Shown here: positions 7,892 to 15,375 of the stretch, in pieces | Layout of the letters: every line of letters begins with the position of its first letter | Position numbering within the stretch: position 1 is the stretch's first letter | Source of the DNA: [Clostridium] asparagiforme DSM 15981 | GTDB lineage: Bacteria > Bacillota > Clostridia > Lachnospirales > Lachnospiraceae | NCBI GenBank assembly: GCA_025149125.1 | Contig: CP102272.1 | Span: 4,836,001 to 4,900,000 of the forward strand | Direction of reading: 5' to 3' | Length of the DNA stretch: 64,000 bases | The notes under the pieces: model-generated | What the model saw: the letters and a program-made list of their open reading frames with translations, nothing else | Databases searched by the model: none | Told to the model about the DNA's origin: nothing | Translations under genes and position numbers: made by a program

Positions 7892-7920
7892 ATCATAGTA
7901 TGATGTTTAATTTTCGTCAA
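7892..7920 (-). promoter_or_regulatory. fruKA promoter with palindrome over the -10 box
   Basis: TTGACG (7920-7915), a 17-bp spacer and TATGAT (7897-7892). The -10 is one arm of ATCATAGTATGAT (7892-7904), a perfect 6+1+6 inverted repeat, a likely repressor site. Confidence 0.75.
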
Positions 7921-7935
7921 TAGTATTTTGTGCGA

Positions 7936-7950
7936 AAATTTATTTCTTGC
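7936..7950. promoter_or_regulatory. Candidate RpiR-type site upstream of fruK
   Basis: AAATTTATTTCTTGC lies 15 bp upstream of the fruK -35 box and matches 14 of 15 bases with a site at the rpiR start region (8903-8917). Confidence 0.5.
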
Positions 7951-7966
7951 GCACTTTCATCACTGC

Positions 7967-8014
7967 GCACAAAAACAGGCGCACTTTCCGCCTGAAAGCC
8001 GCCTGTTTTTGTGC
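7967..8014 (-). terminator. rpiR terminator hairpin
   Basis: A perfect 15-bp stem (7967-7981 with 8000-8014) begins ten bases after the rpiR stop. The T tract is inside the 3' arm (GCCTGTTTTTGTGC). It separates rpiR from the fruKA promoter. Confidence 0.6.
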
Positions 8015-8024
8015 ATTTTGCCCG

Positions 8025-8879
8025 CTATTGTTTGTCCGGTGAAATCACCTTCTCATGCCTGCGAATATGCTCCACAGCGTCTTTCTTGCTGTTCAGCAAA
8101 AGAAGGTAAAGGATTTCCATCACCGCCGTGGCTGTGACCCGTGAGAACCAGAACTCCTCGGTCAGAAGCTTCTCCCGGGTGGCCGTGACAATCCGATAAT
8201 CGCTGATCCGCGCCAGAGGGGAATCCGGATTGTTGGTGATGACAATCACCGTGGACCGGTTCTCCCTGGCTCCCTGGGCCAGGGACTGAAGCCGCCTGGA
8301 GGAGCCGGAGTTGGAAATGATCAACACCACGTCCTCTGGGCCCAGATTGAAGGTATAGGCCGCCTGGGCTTCCCAGATTTCGCCGGCCACCGCCGGGATG
8401 CCTAACTGGTTGAGCTTGAACGCCCCGTCCATGGCCACCGGGATGGTATTGCCCACCGCCGCCAGCTGCACCATCCGGGCGTTCTCCAGCCTGCGCAGAA
8501 TCTGCTCAAGGTTGTCCGCATCCATCATGTTCACGGTTTCCGTCAGCTCCGCCACCTTGTTGGCCAGAATATTCTGAAGGGACTGGCGGATATCGCCCCG
8601 GTCAATGTCGTTGGACACGCTCTGATCCTTCTGCTCGTCCTCCAGCACCTCCCTGGCCAGCGTCAGCTTCAGGTTATGGAACCCCTTAAAGCCGCAGCGC
8701 CGGCAGAACCGGGAAACCGTGGCATCGCTGGTGCCGCTGGCCCTGGCCAGCTCCCCCACGGTCATATCCACCACCGCCGCCTTGTTCTCCATCATATAGT
8801 CCGCGATTTTCTTCTCCGCCTCGAAAAACGTATCATAGGAAGAACAGATTGCCCCCAAAACACTGCGCGTTTCTTGCAT
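8025..8879 (-). CDS. MurR/RpiR family regulator of the fructose operon
   Basis: A 284-residue regulator with an N-terminal HTH_6 domain (about 1-77, including ASGTSDATVSRFCRRCGFKG) and a C-terminal SIS sugar-phosphate-binding domain (about 120-260, ISNSGSSRRLQSLAQGAR). The start ATG 8879 follows GGAGG by five bases; two upstream ATGs overlap that site. It lies just upstream of fruKA in the same direction but with its own terminator and promoter. The SIS domain would sense a sugar phosphate, most simply fructose 1-phosphate. A motif shared by both promoters supports local control. Confidence 0.9.
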   Translation of the reverse strand: MQETRSVLGAICSSYDTFFEAEKKIADYMMENKAAVVDMTVGELARASGTSDATVSRFCRRCGFKGFHNLKLTLAREVLEDEQKDQSVSNDIDRGDIRQSLQNILANKVAELTETVNMMDADNLEQILRRLENARMVQLAAVGNTIPVAMDGAFKLNQLGIPAVAGEIWEAQAAYTFNLGPEDVVLIISNSGSSRRLQSLAQGARENRSTVIVITNNPDSPLARISDYRIVTATREKLLTEEFWFSRVTATAVMEILYLLLLNSKKDAVEHIRRHEKVISPDKQ

Positions 8880-8902
8880 TTCATCCTCCATCATTTCTGT
8901 GT

Positions 8903-8930
8903 AAATTTATTTCATGCAACTACTATAGCA
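8903..8930 (-). promoter_or_regulatory. rpiR -10 box and shared site
   Basis: TATAGT (8926-8921 on the minus strand) lies just upstream of AAATTTATTTCATGC (plus-strand reading, 8903-8917), which overlaps the predicted start site. The second element is nearly identical to 7936-7950 upstream of fruK. Confidence 0.5.
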
Positions 8931-9010
8931 CACAATGCTCTAAAAAAAAAGAATTTCCGATTCGAATCCATAAGACTTTCTCAAAAATTATTAACTTTTC
9001 CTTAGCCCCC

Positions 9011-9039
9011 TTGTATTTCCATTTTTAATGTGCTATAAT
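9011..9039 (+). promoter_or_regulatory. Promoter of the PAP2 gene
   Basis: TTGTAT (9011-9016), a 17-bp spacer and TATAAT (9034-9039), giving a leader of about 90 nt. Confidence 0.75.
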
Positions 9040-9137
9040 CCGAAAATGCTAAAGAATTAACGGTTTTTTTACATGGCCTGGCCCATTTATACCGGCCTTG
9101 GCTGCGGTTTCTTTAGAAGAAAGAGAGATGGGGTTTT

Positions 9138-9803
9138 ATGAAAACAATCGCGGCGTTTCTCCGCAAGTACAGTCATGTGTGGATTCTGTCCTACGGCTTG
9201 ATTTATCTGACCTGGTTCTGTTATCTGGAGCGCACGGTTACCCGCAATTACCATGTGATGCACGTGGCGATGGACGACTATATCCCGTTCAACGAATATT
9301 TCATCGTGCCATACCTGATGTGGTTTTTGTATGTGGCTGTCACAATCCTTTACTTCCTCTTTACTAATAAGGAAGATTATTACCGTCTATGCCTGTTTTT
9401 ATTCTCCGGCATGACCATCAGCCTGATTATCTGTACCTTCTTCCACAACGGTACGGATTTCCGCCCGGCCCTGGATCCGGACAAAAATATATTTACAGCG
9501 GCGGTGGCCGCCCTGTACCGGACGGATACACCCACCAACGTGTTCCCCAGCGTTCACGTGTACAACTCCATCGGCGCGCACATCGCCATCATGAAGAGCG
9601 AAGCGCTGAAAAAGCACCGGCTGGTGCGCATCGGATCCGGCATCCTGATGACTGCCATCTGCCTGTCCACGGTATTTTTGAAGCAGCACTCCGTGATCGA
9701 CGGCGTGGGGTCCGTGGTGATGGCTTACGTGATTTACTGGGTGGTCTACGGCTACGGCTGGTCCACGGAAAACAAAAAGGTTACGCAGAAGGTTCTGGGA
9801 TAA
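9138..9803 (+). CDS. PAP2 superfamily membrane phosphatase
   Basis: A 221-residue protein with about six membrane helices. Motif C2 is present as FPSVHVYNS (around residue 138) and motif C3 as STVFLKQHSVID, with the catalytic histidine and aspartate; the usual Arg after Ser is Thr, as in the branch that includes inositolphosphoryl-transferase-like proteins. It probably dephosphorylates or transfers a lipid phosphate. The ATG 9138 follows a weak AGATGGGG site. The gene is monocistronic, with its own promoter and terminator; no lipid genes adjoin it. Confidence 0.82.
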   Translation: MKTIAAFLRKYSHVWILSYGLIYLTWFCYLERTVTRNYHVMHVAMDDYIPFNEYFIVPYLMWFLYVAVTILYFLFTNKEDYYRLCLFLFSGMTISLIICTFFHNGTDFRPALDPDKNIFTAAVAALYRTDTPTNVFPSVHVYNSIGAHIAIMKSEALKKHRLVRIGSGILMTAICLSTVFLKQHSVIDGVGSVVMAYVIYWVVYGYGWSTENKKVTQKVLG

Positions 9804-9820
9804 ATATACTGGCAGATTGA

Positions 9821-9854
9821 AAAACCGCGCTCCGGTTGGGAGGGCGGTTTTTTG
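9821..9854 (+). terminator. Terminator of the PAP2 gene
   Basis: AAAACCGC pairs with GCGGTTTT around a short loop, followed by further T residues, 18 bp after the stop. Confidence 0.85.
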
Positions 9855-10042
9855 AATGTGGCAGGCCGTTGGCGGCCAAAATCCGCTTGTCTTTTCCTTC
9901 CGATATGATATAATAAGAAAACGGTGTCAGTACCGATTCTTCCCGGGAATTTACTCCCGGTCCTGGAAATCCGGCGTTTCTGCCGAATATCCCGCAGCCA
10001 TTTACCTGTCAACTGCTTCTGCTGTTAAAGAGGAGGGATGTA

Positions 10043-10617
10043 ATGGCAGAACAAAATCTTTATGTAAACTGTTTAATCTCAAAACCGGTCTATTTTGCGA
10101 ACCTGTGCAACGCCGTCATTTTCGACGGAAAGCAGATCATCCGGCCGGAGGACCTCACGACTCTTCCCGGACACTCCGGGGTTATGATCGCGGACCCGAA
10201 AAAGGGCCGGCGCGTCCTGCAGCGATACCGGAACATCTGCGCACCCATGTACAACTGATTTTCAGCATGTTAAAATATAATACAGACAAGCAGGCGCTGT
10301 ACAACTTCGTGCGGGAGCGGCAGGAGGAGCTTCGCTCACTGGATCAGACAGATCTGATGGCCCTCTTCTCCCTGATCGGCGAGCAGAAGCGGCTGCAAAA
10401 AATCATGGAACAGACAGAATACGGGGAGGGATTTAATTTGTGCAAGGCAATCGACGATCTGATCGCGGACGGAGTCCGGCAGGGAAATGATGAGGGCGAG
10501 GAGCGGCTGTCCAGCCTGATCTCCCTTCTGATCAAAATGCAGCGCATCGACCTGGTGGAGCAGGTGGCCTGTAACCGGGAGCTGCGCAGAAAGCTCTACA
10601 AGAAATACAATCTATGA
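10043..10617 (+). pseudogene. Rpn-family (PD-(D/E)XK) nuclease, internally deleted remnant
   Basis: Two pieces of one gene remain. The first (10043-10258, 71 residues, after GAGGGATGTA) has the family start YFANLCNAVIFDGKQIIRPEDL-type region and reaches RRVLQRYRNI. The second, in another frame from about 10250 to 10617, has the family C-terminus (FSMLKYNTDKQALYNFV, FNLCKAIDDLIADGVRQG, then a C-terminal helix). In intact relatives about 150 residues carrying the nuclease active site lie between them, so both a deletion and a frame change have occurred at about 10245-10260. These genes resemble recombination-promoting nuclease/transposase-like proteins. Family assignment is from memory of conserved segments. 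Confidence 0.7.
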
Positions 10618-10655
10618 CCGGGACGCTCCGCGTTCCAGCCGCAACCGGCGTAAAC

Positions 10656-10703
10656 AGGCCGCGGAATCCGGGGAATCCCCGTTTCCGCGGCCTGCGCGTT
10701 TTT
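10656..10703 (+). terminator. Terminator after the Rpn remnant
   Basis: AGGCCGCGGAA (10656-10666) pairs perfectly with TTCCGCGGCCT (10683-10693), then GCGCG and TTTTT. It may also have served the intact ancestor gene. Confidence 0.75.
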
Positions 10704-10796
10704 ATTACCGTTCCAAACGTTCACGTTACCATCCGGCAGGCGGCGGCGCGCCGTCCGCGCCGCGTGACTCCGGCGGAGTCCGGCTTCTGTTTAATA

Positions 10797-11816
10797 TCAG
10801 TTGAATCCATAGAATTTCTGGGTGATCTTGTAGCCGGCGATCAGCAGCTTGCGCCCGCCTTTTCCCGGCAGGTTGCAGCCCTGGCCCAAAAATCCGGTGC
10901 GCAGCCGGAGATACAGCGGCAGATTCTGCTTTTTCAGGTACTGCCAGAGTTCCTTTTTCTTCTCCAGATTCTCATCCGTCCCCGACTTGATGGCCAGAAC
11001 CGACGAGATGGTCATCATGATTTCCAGGTACTGGACCATATAGTGGCGCAGCTTGCGGTTGGCGATCTTGGTCACATCGTAATATCCCAGCATCAGCTTG
11101 GTCACCAACAGCTGCTGGTCGATTCTCCCGATCATCACCTTCTCGTTCACCGACTGGTCCTCACGGCCGATGTAATACCGGTAAAAGTTCACATCCAGAT
11201 AATACATGTGCTTCACATGGGGCAGGGGCTGGTACACGAAAATGTTATCCACGTAAAATGTGTGCTTAGGCAGCTGCAGACCGCACTGGAGCAGCAGAGC
11301 CGTCCGGTAGATCACGGAGTGCATGAGGATATACTGCCCTTTCATAAAAAACTTCACGTCGCTCCAGCCAAATACCTTGTCCTTGGGAAACGCAGTGTGA
11401 TAGCTCATCACCTTTTTACGTTTTGCCCCCTCCTTCTCGTAGACAAAGTTGGACACCAGCATGTCCAGGTTCTCCCCGCAGTACACAAAGCGGCGCAGGG
11501 TCTCCAGCACCTTGGCGTAGGCCTCCTCGTTGACCCAGTCGTCGCTGTCCACCACCTTGAAAAAGATGCCGGTGGCATTTCTCAGGCCTGCGTTCACCGC
11601 CTCGCCGTGGCCGCCGTTCTCCTGGTGGACCGCCTTGCAGATGGTGGGGTATTTCCGGGCATACTCGTCCGCGATCTCGGGGGTGCGGTCCCTGGTGGAA
11701 CCGTCGTCCACGATAATGATCTCCACCTCCTCGCCGCCGGTCAGGAGCGTCTGAATACAGTGTTCCATATACGGCTCCGAATTGTAGCATGGAATTGCAA
11801 CGGATAATAGCTTCAC
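10797..11816 (-). CDS. Family 2 glycosyltransferase
   Basis: A 339-residue GT-A fold enzyme starting at GTG 11816, seven bases after GGAGG. VDDGS (36-40) and the metal-binding VDSDD (89-93) are intact and the substrate region holds GGHGEAVNAG. The C-terminal half (from about 140) is unlike typical wall-polymer transferases, and there is no membrane anchor, so it is probably a cytoplasmic enzyme adding sugars to a glycan or lipid-linked acceptor. It has no operon partners here: the neighbours are a nuclease remnant and the divergent carbamate kinase homologue. Acceptor and donor cannot be predicted. Confidence 0.88.
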   Translation of the reverse strand: MKLLSVAIPCYNSEPYMEHCIQTLLTGGEEVEIIIVDDGSTRDRTPEIADEYARKYPTICKAVHQENGGHGEAVNAGLRNATGIFFKVVDSDDWVNEEAYAKVLETLRRFVYCGENLDMLVSNFVYEKEGAKRKKVMSYHTAFPKDKVFGWSDVKFFMKGQYILMHSVIYRTALLLQCGLQLPKHTFYVDNIFVYQPLPHVKHMYYLDVNFYRYYIGREDQSVNEKVMIGRIDQQLLVTKLMLGYYDVTKIANRKLRHYMVQYLEIMMTISSVLAIKSGTDENLEKKKELWQYLKKQNLPLYLRLRTGFLGQGCNLPGKGGRKLLIAGYKITQKFYGFN

Positions 11817-11907
11817 AATTTTTCCTCCTACTGATAGGCTTCTTTCAACACTATGAAAATCATAACACATTATTTTTTGTTTTACTATAGGGATTTCGAT
11901 AATTGAA

Positions 11908-11936
11908 TTGCATTTTTCTCCAATTTAACCTATAAT
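11908..11936 (+). promoter_or_regulatory. Promoter of the carbamate kinase-like gene
   Basis: TTGCAT (11908-11913), a 17-bp spacer and TATAAT (11931-11936). Confidence 0.7.
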
Positions 11937-12004
11937 AAACTTAATTTCAGAAAACAAACGGCATTTCAGGCCACAACAATCAACAGACAAGCGAGGTATG
12001 GATT

Positions 12005-12934
12005 ATGGCAAAAAAACGAATCGTCATAGCAGTCGGTCACAAGGACCTGGGCACCAATCTCCCGGAACAGAAGGCCGCGGTGGCGAAAACCGCCAAAGTG
12101 ATCGCTGATTTTATTCAGGATGGATGGCAGGTGGCCATCGTCCACAGCAACGCCCCCCAGGTGGGCATGATTCACACTGCGATGAATGAATTCGGCAAGC
12201 AGCACGACGGCTACAGCAAGGCTCCCATGTCCGTCTGCTCCGCCATGAGCCAGGGCTATATCGGCTACGACATGCAGAACGGCATCCGCGCCGAGCTGAT
12301 CAAGCGCGGAATCTATAAACCGGTCTCCACCGTTCTGACCCAGGTGACCGTCGACCCATACGACGAGGCGTTCTACACGCCGCTCAAGACCATCGGCCGT
12401 GTGATGACCGAGGCCGAGGCGCAGGAGGAGGAACAGAAGGGCAACCACGTAGTCCAGGTGGACGGCGGCTACCGCCGCATCGTGGCCTCCCCCCATCCCG
12501 TGGCCATTGTGGAGATCGACGCCATCAAGGCGCTTCTGGATGCAGACCAGATCGTCGTCGCCTGCGGAGGCGGCGGTATCCCGGTGATGGAGCAGGGTTA
12601 CAATCTCCACGGCGCCAGCGCCATCATTGAGAAGGACCTGGCCAGCGGACTTTTAGCGAAGGAAGTGGATGCGGACGTGCTGATGATTCTCACCAGCGTG
12701 GACAACGTGACGTTAAACTACGGCACTCCCGAGGAGAAGCCCATCCTGCGCATGAATATTCAGGAAGCAAGGGATTACATGGATCAGGGCCAGTTCGAGT
12801 TCGCATCCATGCTGCCCAAGGTGTCCGCCTCTGTGGATTTCATTAAGAACGGCAAGGGCCGCTGCGCTATCATCACTTCCCTGGATAAAGCCAAGGCCAG
12901 CCTGAAGGGGGAAGCGGGTACGACGATCGCATAA
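12005..12934 (+). CDS. Carbamate kinase homologue with altered active-site loops
   Basis: A 309-residue member of the amino acid kinase superfamily, full length for carbamate kinase (ATP + carbamate to ADP + carbamoyl phosphate, or the reverse in fermentation). The body is conserved (MSQGYIGYDMQN, LTQVTVDPYD, VVACGGGGIPV, MLPKVSASVDFI). Two loops differ from the usual enzyme: the N-terminal GGNA loop reads GHKD (11-14), and the HGNGPQVG loop reads HSNAPQVG (47-54). These loops contact the phosphoryl groups and carbamate, so a changed substrate or role is possible. No arginine deiminase or allantoin genes are adjacent. RBS GCGAGGT is weak. Confidence 0.8.
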   Translation: MAKKRIVIAVGHKDLGTNLPEQKAAVAKTAKVIADFIQDGWQVAIVHSNAPQVGMIHTAMNEFGKQHDGYSKAPMSVCSAMSQGYIGYDMQNGIRAELIKRGIYKPVSTVLTQVTVDPYDEAFYTPLKTIGRVMTEAEAQEEEQKGNHVVQVDGGYRRIVASPHPVAIVEIDAIKALLDADQIVVACGGGGIPVMEQGYNLHGASAIIEKDLASGLLAKEVDADVLMILTSVDNVTLNYGTPEEKPILRMNIQEARDYMDQGQFEFASMLPKVSASVDFIKNGKGRCAIITSLDKAKASLKGEAGTTIA

Positions 12935-12950
12935 CAGCAAGAGGGTTGAG

Positions 12951-14306
12951 ATGAACAGACGTAAAACAGAAACAGACAGCGAGGGGATAATCGTAAAAGG
13001 TTATCCCCTCTTTGGAATTTTGGGAGTCATTGAGTTTGTGTTTGGATGGTGGATCACCCTTTCCTGCCTGGCGGACGGCACCGAGGCCAATCCCACCGGC
13101 GGAATCGCCCTGTGCCTGTTTGTCCTGTTCGTTGGATCGGGCCTGGGTTTTATAGGGTACAGCCGCCGTTTTATCCGGCTGACGGACACGGACATACAAA
13201 TCCGGGATTTCCTGTCCAGGACCCGCAGCTACCGGATCGATGAGATACAGGAGGTCTGCTGCGGCCGGCTGCAAATCTGCACCGCCAAGGGCAGGGACGG
13301 CGTTTTATTCCGGCTCTACGATTACAGCCCTGTCAATCCCGGACATATTTTCCTTCTGCAGGAGCTGGAACGGCGCGGAATCCGGGTCGATGTGGGAGCG
13401 AGAATGTTCAGCACTGCCCATTTCTCCGCCCTCCACCCGGATCCGGACCGGAGGCATTTCTCCGTGCTCCTCTCCTCTTTCCCCGGGCGTCTGGGCGACC
13501 GGCTGACAATCGATGGGCGGCGTCTGACGCTGCACCGCCCGTTTCGGAGGGATGCCGCCCTGCGCGCAGGCGAACTCGGCGAAGGACGGTTGAGGCAGCA
13601 CCGAAACGGCAAACTGTGCCTGCGGCTGTACCGTAGGGACGGATCGCGTTTTCTGGAGCTGTCCCGCCCCCACAGTCCGGGCAGCGATTTGTCCATCATC
13701 GCCCTGCTCATACATCTGGCGGATTGCAGCGTTCCTCTCGACGGGTTGGAACAGTTGAGCGAGGACATGCAGGCAGGCCTCCGCAGCCGCTACGCCGACC
13801 CGCGCTCGGCGGCTGTCCTCTTTGGACAGGAGTATGCGCGCCATCTCCCGCTTTTAGAACAGTATGAGGCAGAGCTGAAGGAAGCGGGGCTGAAGCTCCT
13901 GTACGGCCCGCTGGACCGGAACCGGGAGGGCTGGCCGGAGCAGATTTGTCTTCCCCCGGCCGATTGGCCGGACGCCTACGAGTGCGGCATCTTTTTCTGT
14001 CTGCTGAAGGACGGCAGAATGGTTTACAGCAAGAGGGAGGAGGCCCCGCTGTCCGTCTTCTTGCCGGTCGTGCTGCGGGCGCCGCTCTGGGTTTCGAACG
14101 CTTTCCCTGAATTCAGGAGCGGCTCCCAGGACCAACCCGCCCTGGTCTTCTTTCAGCCATTCGCAGATTCCGATCTCGGGAATTGGCTGAAGCTTTTTCG
14201 CGGCCTGGCGGCCAAAGGAAACATCCTGGTACATGCGGACGAGCCTCCCGTGGATGTGCAGAACGGCGGGACGGCGGACCCGGAACGCGGCGGGAACGGT
14301 TTTTAA
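12951..14306 (+). CDS. Unknown protein with two N-terminal membrane segments
   Basis: A 451-residue protein starting 16 bp after the carbamate kinase-like gene, with GAGGG upstream, so probably co-transcribed. Two hydrophobic segments (about 20-42 and 53-72) are followed by a region with PH-like character (FIRLTDTDIQIRDFLSRTRSYRIDEIQEV), then a long Arg-rich soluble part with no motif I recognise. The first 150 residues resemble small membrane-anchored PH-type proteins of Clostridia. The rest is rich in Arg, Leu and Pro and may diverge quickly. Function unknown. Confidence 0.7.
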   Translation: MNRRKTETDSEGIIVKGYPLFGILGVIEFVFGWWITLSCLADGTEANPTGGIALCLFVLFVGSGLGFIGYSRRFIRLTDTDIQIRDFLSRTRSYRIDEIQEVCCGRLQICTAKGRDGVLFRLYDYSPVNPGHIFLLQELERRGIRVDVGARMFSTAHFSALHPDPDRRHFSVLLSSFPGRLGDRLTIDGRRLTLHRPFRRDAALRAGELGEGRLRQHRNGKLCLRLYRRDGSRFLELSRPHSPGSDLSIIALLIHLADCSVPLDGLEQLSEDMQAGLRSRYADPRSAAVLFGQEYARHLPLLEQYEAELKEAGLKLLYGPLDRNREGWPEQICLPPADWPDAYECGIFFCLLKDGRMVYSKREEAPLSVFLPVVLRAPLWVSNAFPEFRSGSQDQPALVFFQPFADSDLGNWLKLFRGLAAKGNILVHADEPPVDVQNGGTADPERGGNGF

Positions 14307-14429
14307 GCCGGTTCCCCCTGACCCCCGACGTGATGAATCCGGCAATATGAAACACGCGCTCCATCAATCCTTTCCATTGCCTTTCCCCTTTGTTATTATG
14401 ATATTATGGCGCTATGGTATTGCCTTATA

Positions 14430-14468
14430 TAAAATTTTTAAAAGTGAGCTGCCCAAAAGCAGCTCACT
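14430..14468 (-). terminator. Terminator of the GntR gene
   Basis: AGTGAGCTGC (14443-14452) pairs with GCAGCTCACT (14459-14468), then TTTTAAAAATTTT on the minus strand, immediately after the stop codon. Confidence 0.85.
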
Positions 14469-14469
14469 T

Positions 14470-15222
14470 CTAAAATGCACTAATGTTTCTTACCAGGTTA
14501 AATCGGATATAGTTGGTGTTGTAATAGGTCCGGCCATAGATCAGCGGCTGGTTGTCCTGGCCATAGACCAGTCCGAAGAACTCCAGAACCGAGCCGCAGT
14601 CAAATTCCCCCTCAATATTGCTCAGGCTCTTGACCTCCTGGGCCAGCACCGTTTTCAGCTGAATCCAGTCGCGGACCGCCAGCTTGCCCGCCTTGGTTCT
14701 CACCACATCGAAGGTGGAGCTTTCCTCCCAATCCTCCCGCGACACCGGCTCCGGGAAGATATCCTCCGCCACGGTATCCTGGCACAGGATGGCCAGCTTC
14801 CCGTCCGCGTAGTACGCGCGCTCCACGCAGATCACCTTGCTCTCCGCGGGTATCCCCAGCGCTTTGGCCACAATGATGTCCGCCGGGGCCGTCTCCACCG
14901 CCGTCAGACAGATTCGCATCTCATATCCGCTCTGATCCACCAGCCGTCCCAGCTCCTGGGACACGCCCAGGTTGATCTTAAACTGTTTGGCCTGGGGATT
15001 GACAAAGGTTCCTCTGCCGTGGATGCGGATGATCACGCCCTCCTGCTCCAGCTCATCCAGCGCGCGCCTGACCGTAACACGGCTCACGCCGTAATTCTGC
15101 GCGATGGTATTCTCCGGCGGCAGTTTTGTCCCCTTATCCAGATCCAGGTTGTCAATATACTCGTAAAGCTCGGCTTTCACCGTATCGCTCAAATTTTTCC
15201 TTAAAAATGGACGCATCTCCAT
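14470..15222 (-). CDS. GntR family regulator, HutC/UTRA type
   Basis: A 250-residue regulator with an N-terminal winged helix (about 10-75; LPPENTIAQNYGVSRVTVRRALDELEQEG) and a UTRA effector domain (about 95-245, including ERAYYADGKLAILCQDTV and YGRTYYNTNYIRFNLVR). UTRA domains bind small metabolites such as sugar phosphates or amino acid derivatives. It is monocistronic, with a promoter at 15261-15289 and its own terminator, and no adjoining operon reveals the ligand. The start at ATG 15222 is nine bases after GGCGG; an ATG six bases further in is also possible. Confidence 0.9.
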   Translation of the reverse strand: MEMRPFLRKNLSDTVKAELYEYIDNLDLDKGTKLPPENTIAQNYGVSRVTVRRALDELEQEGVIIRIHGRGTFVNPQAKQFKINLGVSQELGRLVDQSGYEMRICLTAVETAPADIIVAKALGIPAESKVICVERAYYADGKLAILCQDTVAEDIFPEPVSREDWEESSTFDVVRTKAGKLAVRDWIQLKTVLAQEVKSLSNIEGEFDCGSVLEFFGLVYGQDNQPLIYGRTYYNTNYIRFNLVRNISAF

Positions 15223-15260
15223 ATGCAGTAACCGCCTTTATAAAGTATTACCTTAAAACC

Positions 15261-15289
15261 AAATTATCACGTTGTATGTGGTTTGTCAA
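15261..15289 (-). promoter_or_regulatory. GntR gene promoter
   Basis: TTGACA (15289-15284) with TAATTT (15266-15261) at 17 bp, or GATAAT (15268-15263) at 15 bp. Confidence 0.55.
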
Positions 15290-15320
15290 CCGCAAATCCA
15301 TTTTTCTCCGTCTGATCTGC

Positions 15321-15359
15321 AAAACAGCCCGCCCAGCCATACCGGCCGGAGACGGGCTG
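15321..15359 (-). terminator. carAB terminator
   Basis: CAGCCCG and CGGGCTG (15353-15359 with 15325-15331) enclose a GC-rich loop, followed by TTTT on the minus strand, 17 bp after the carB stop. Confidence 0.75.
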
Positions 15360-15375
15360 CCGCTCTGTTATTGAG

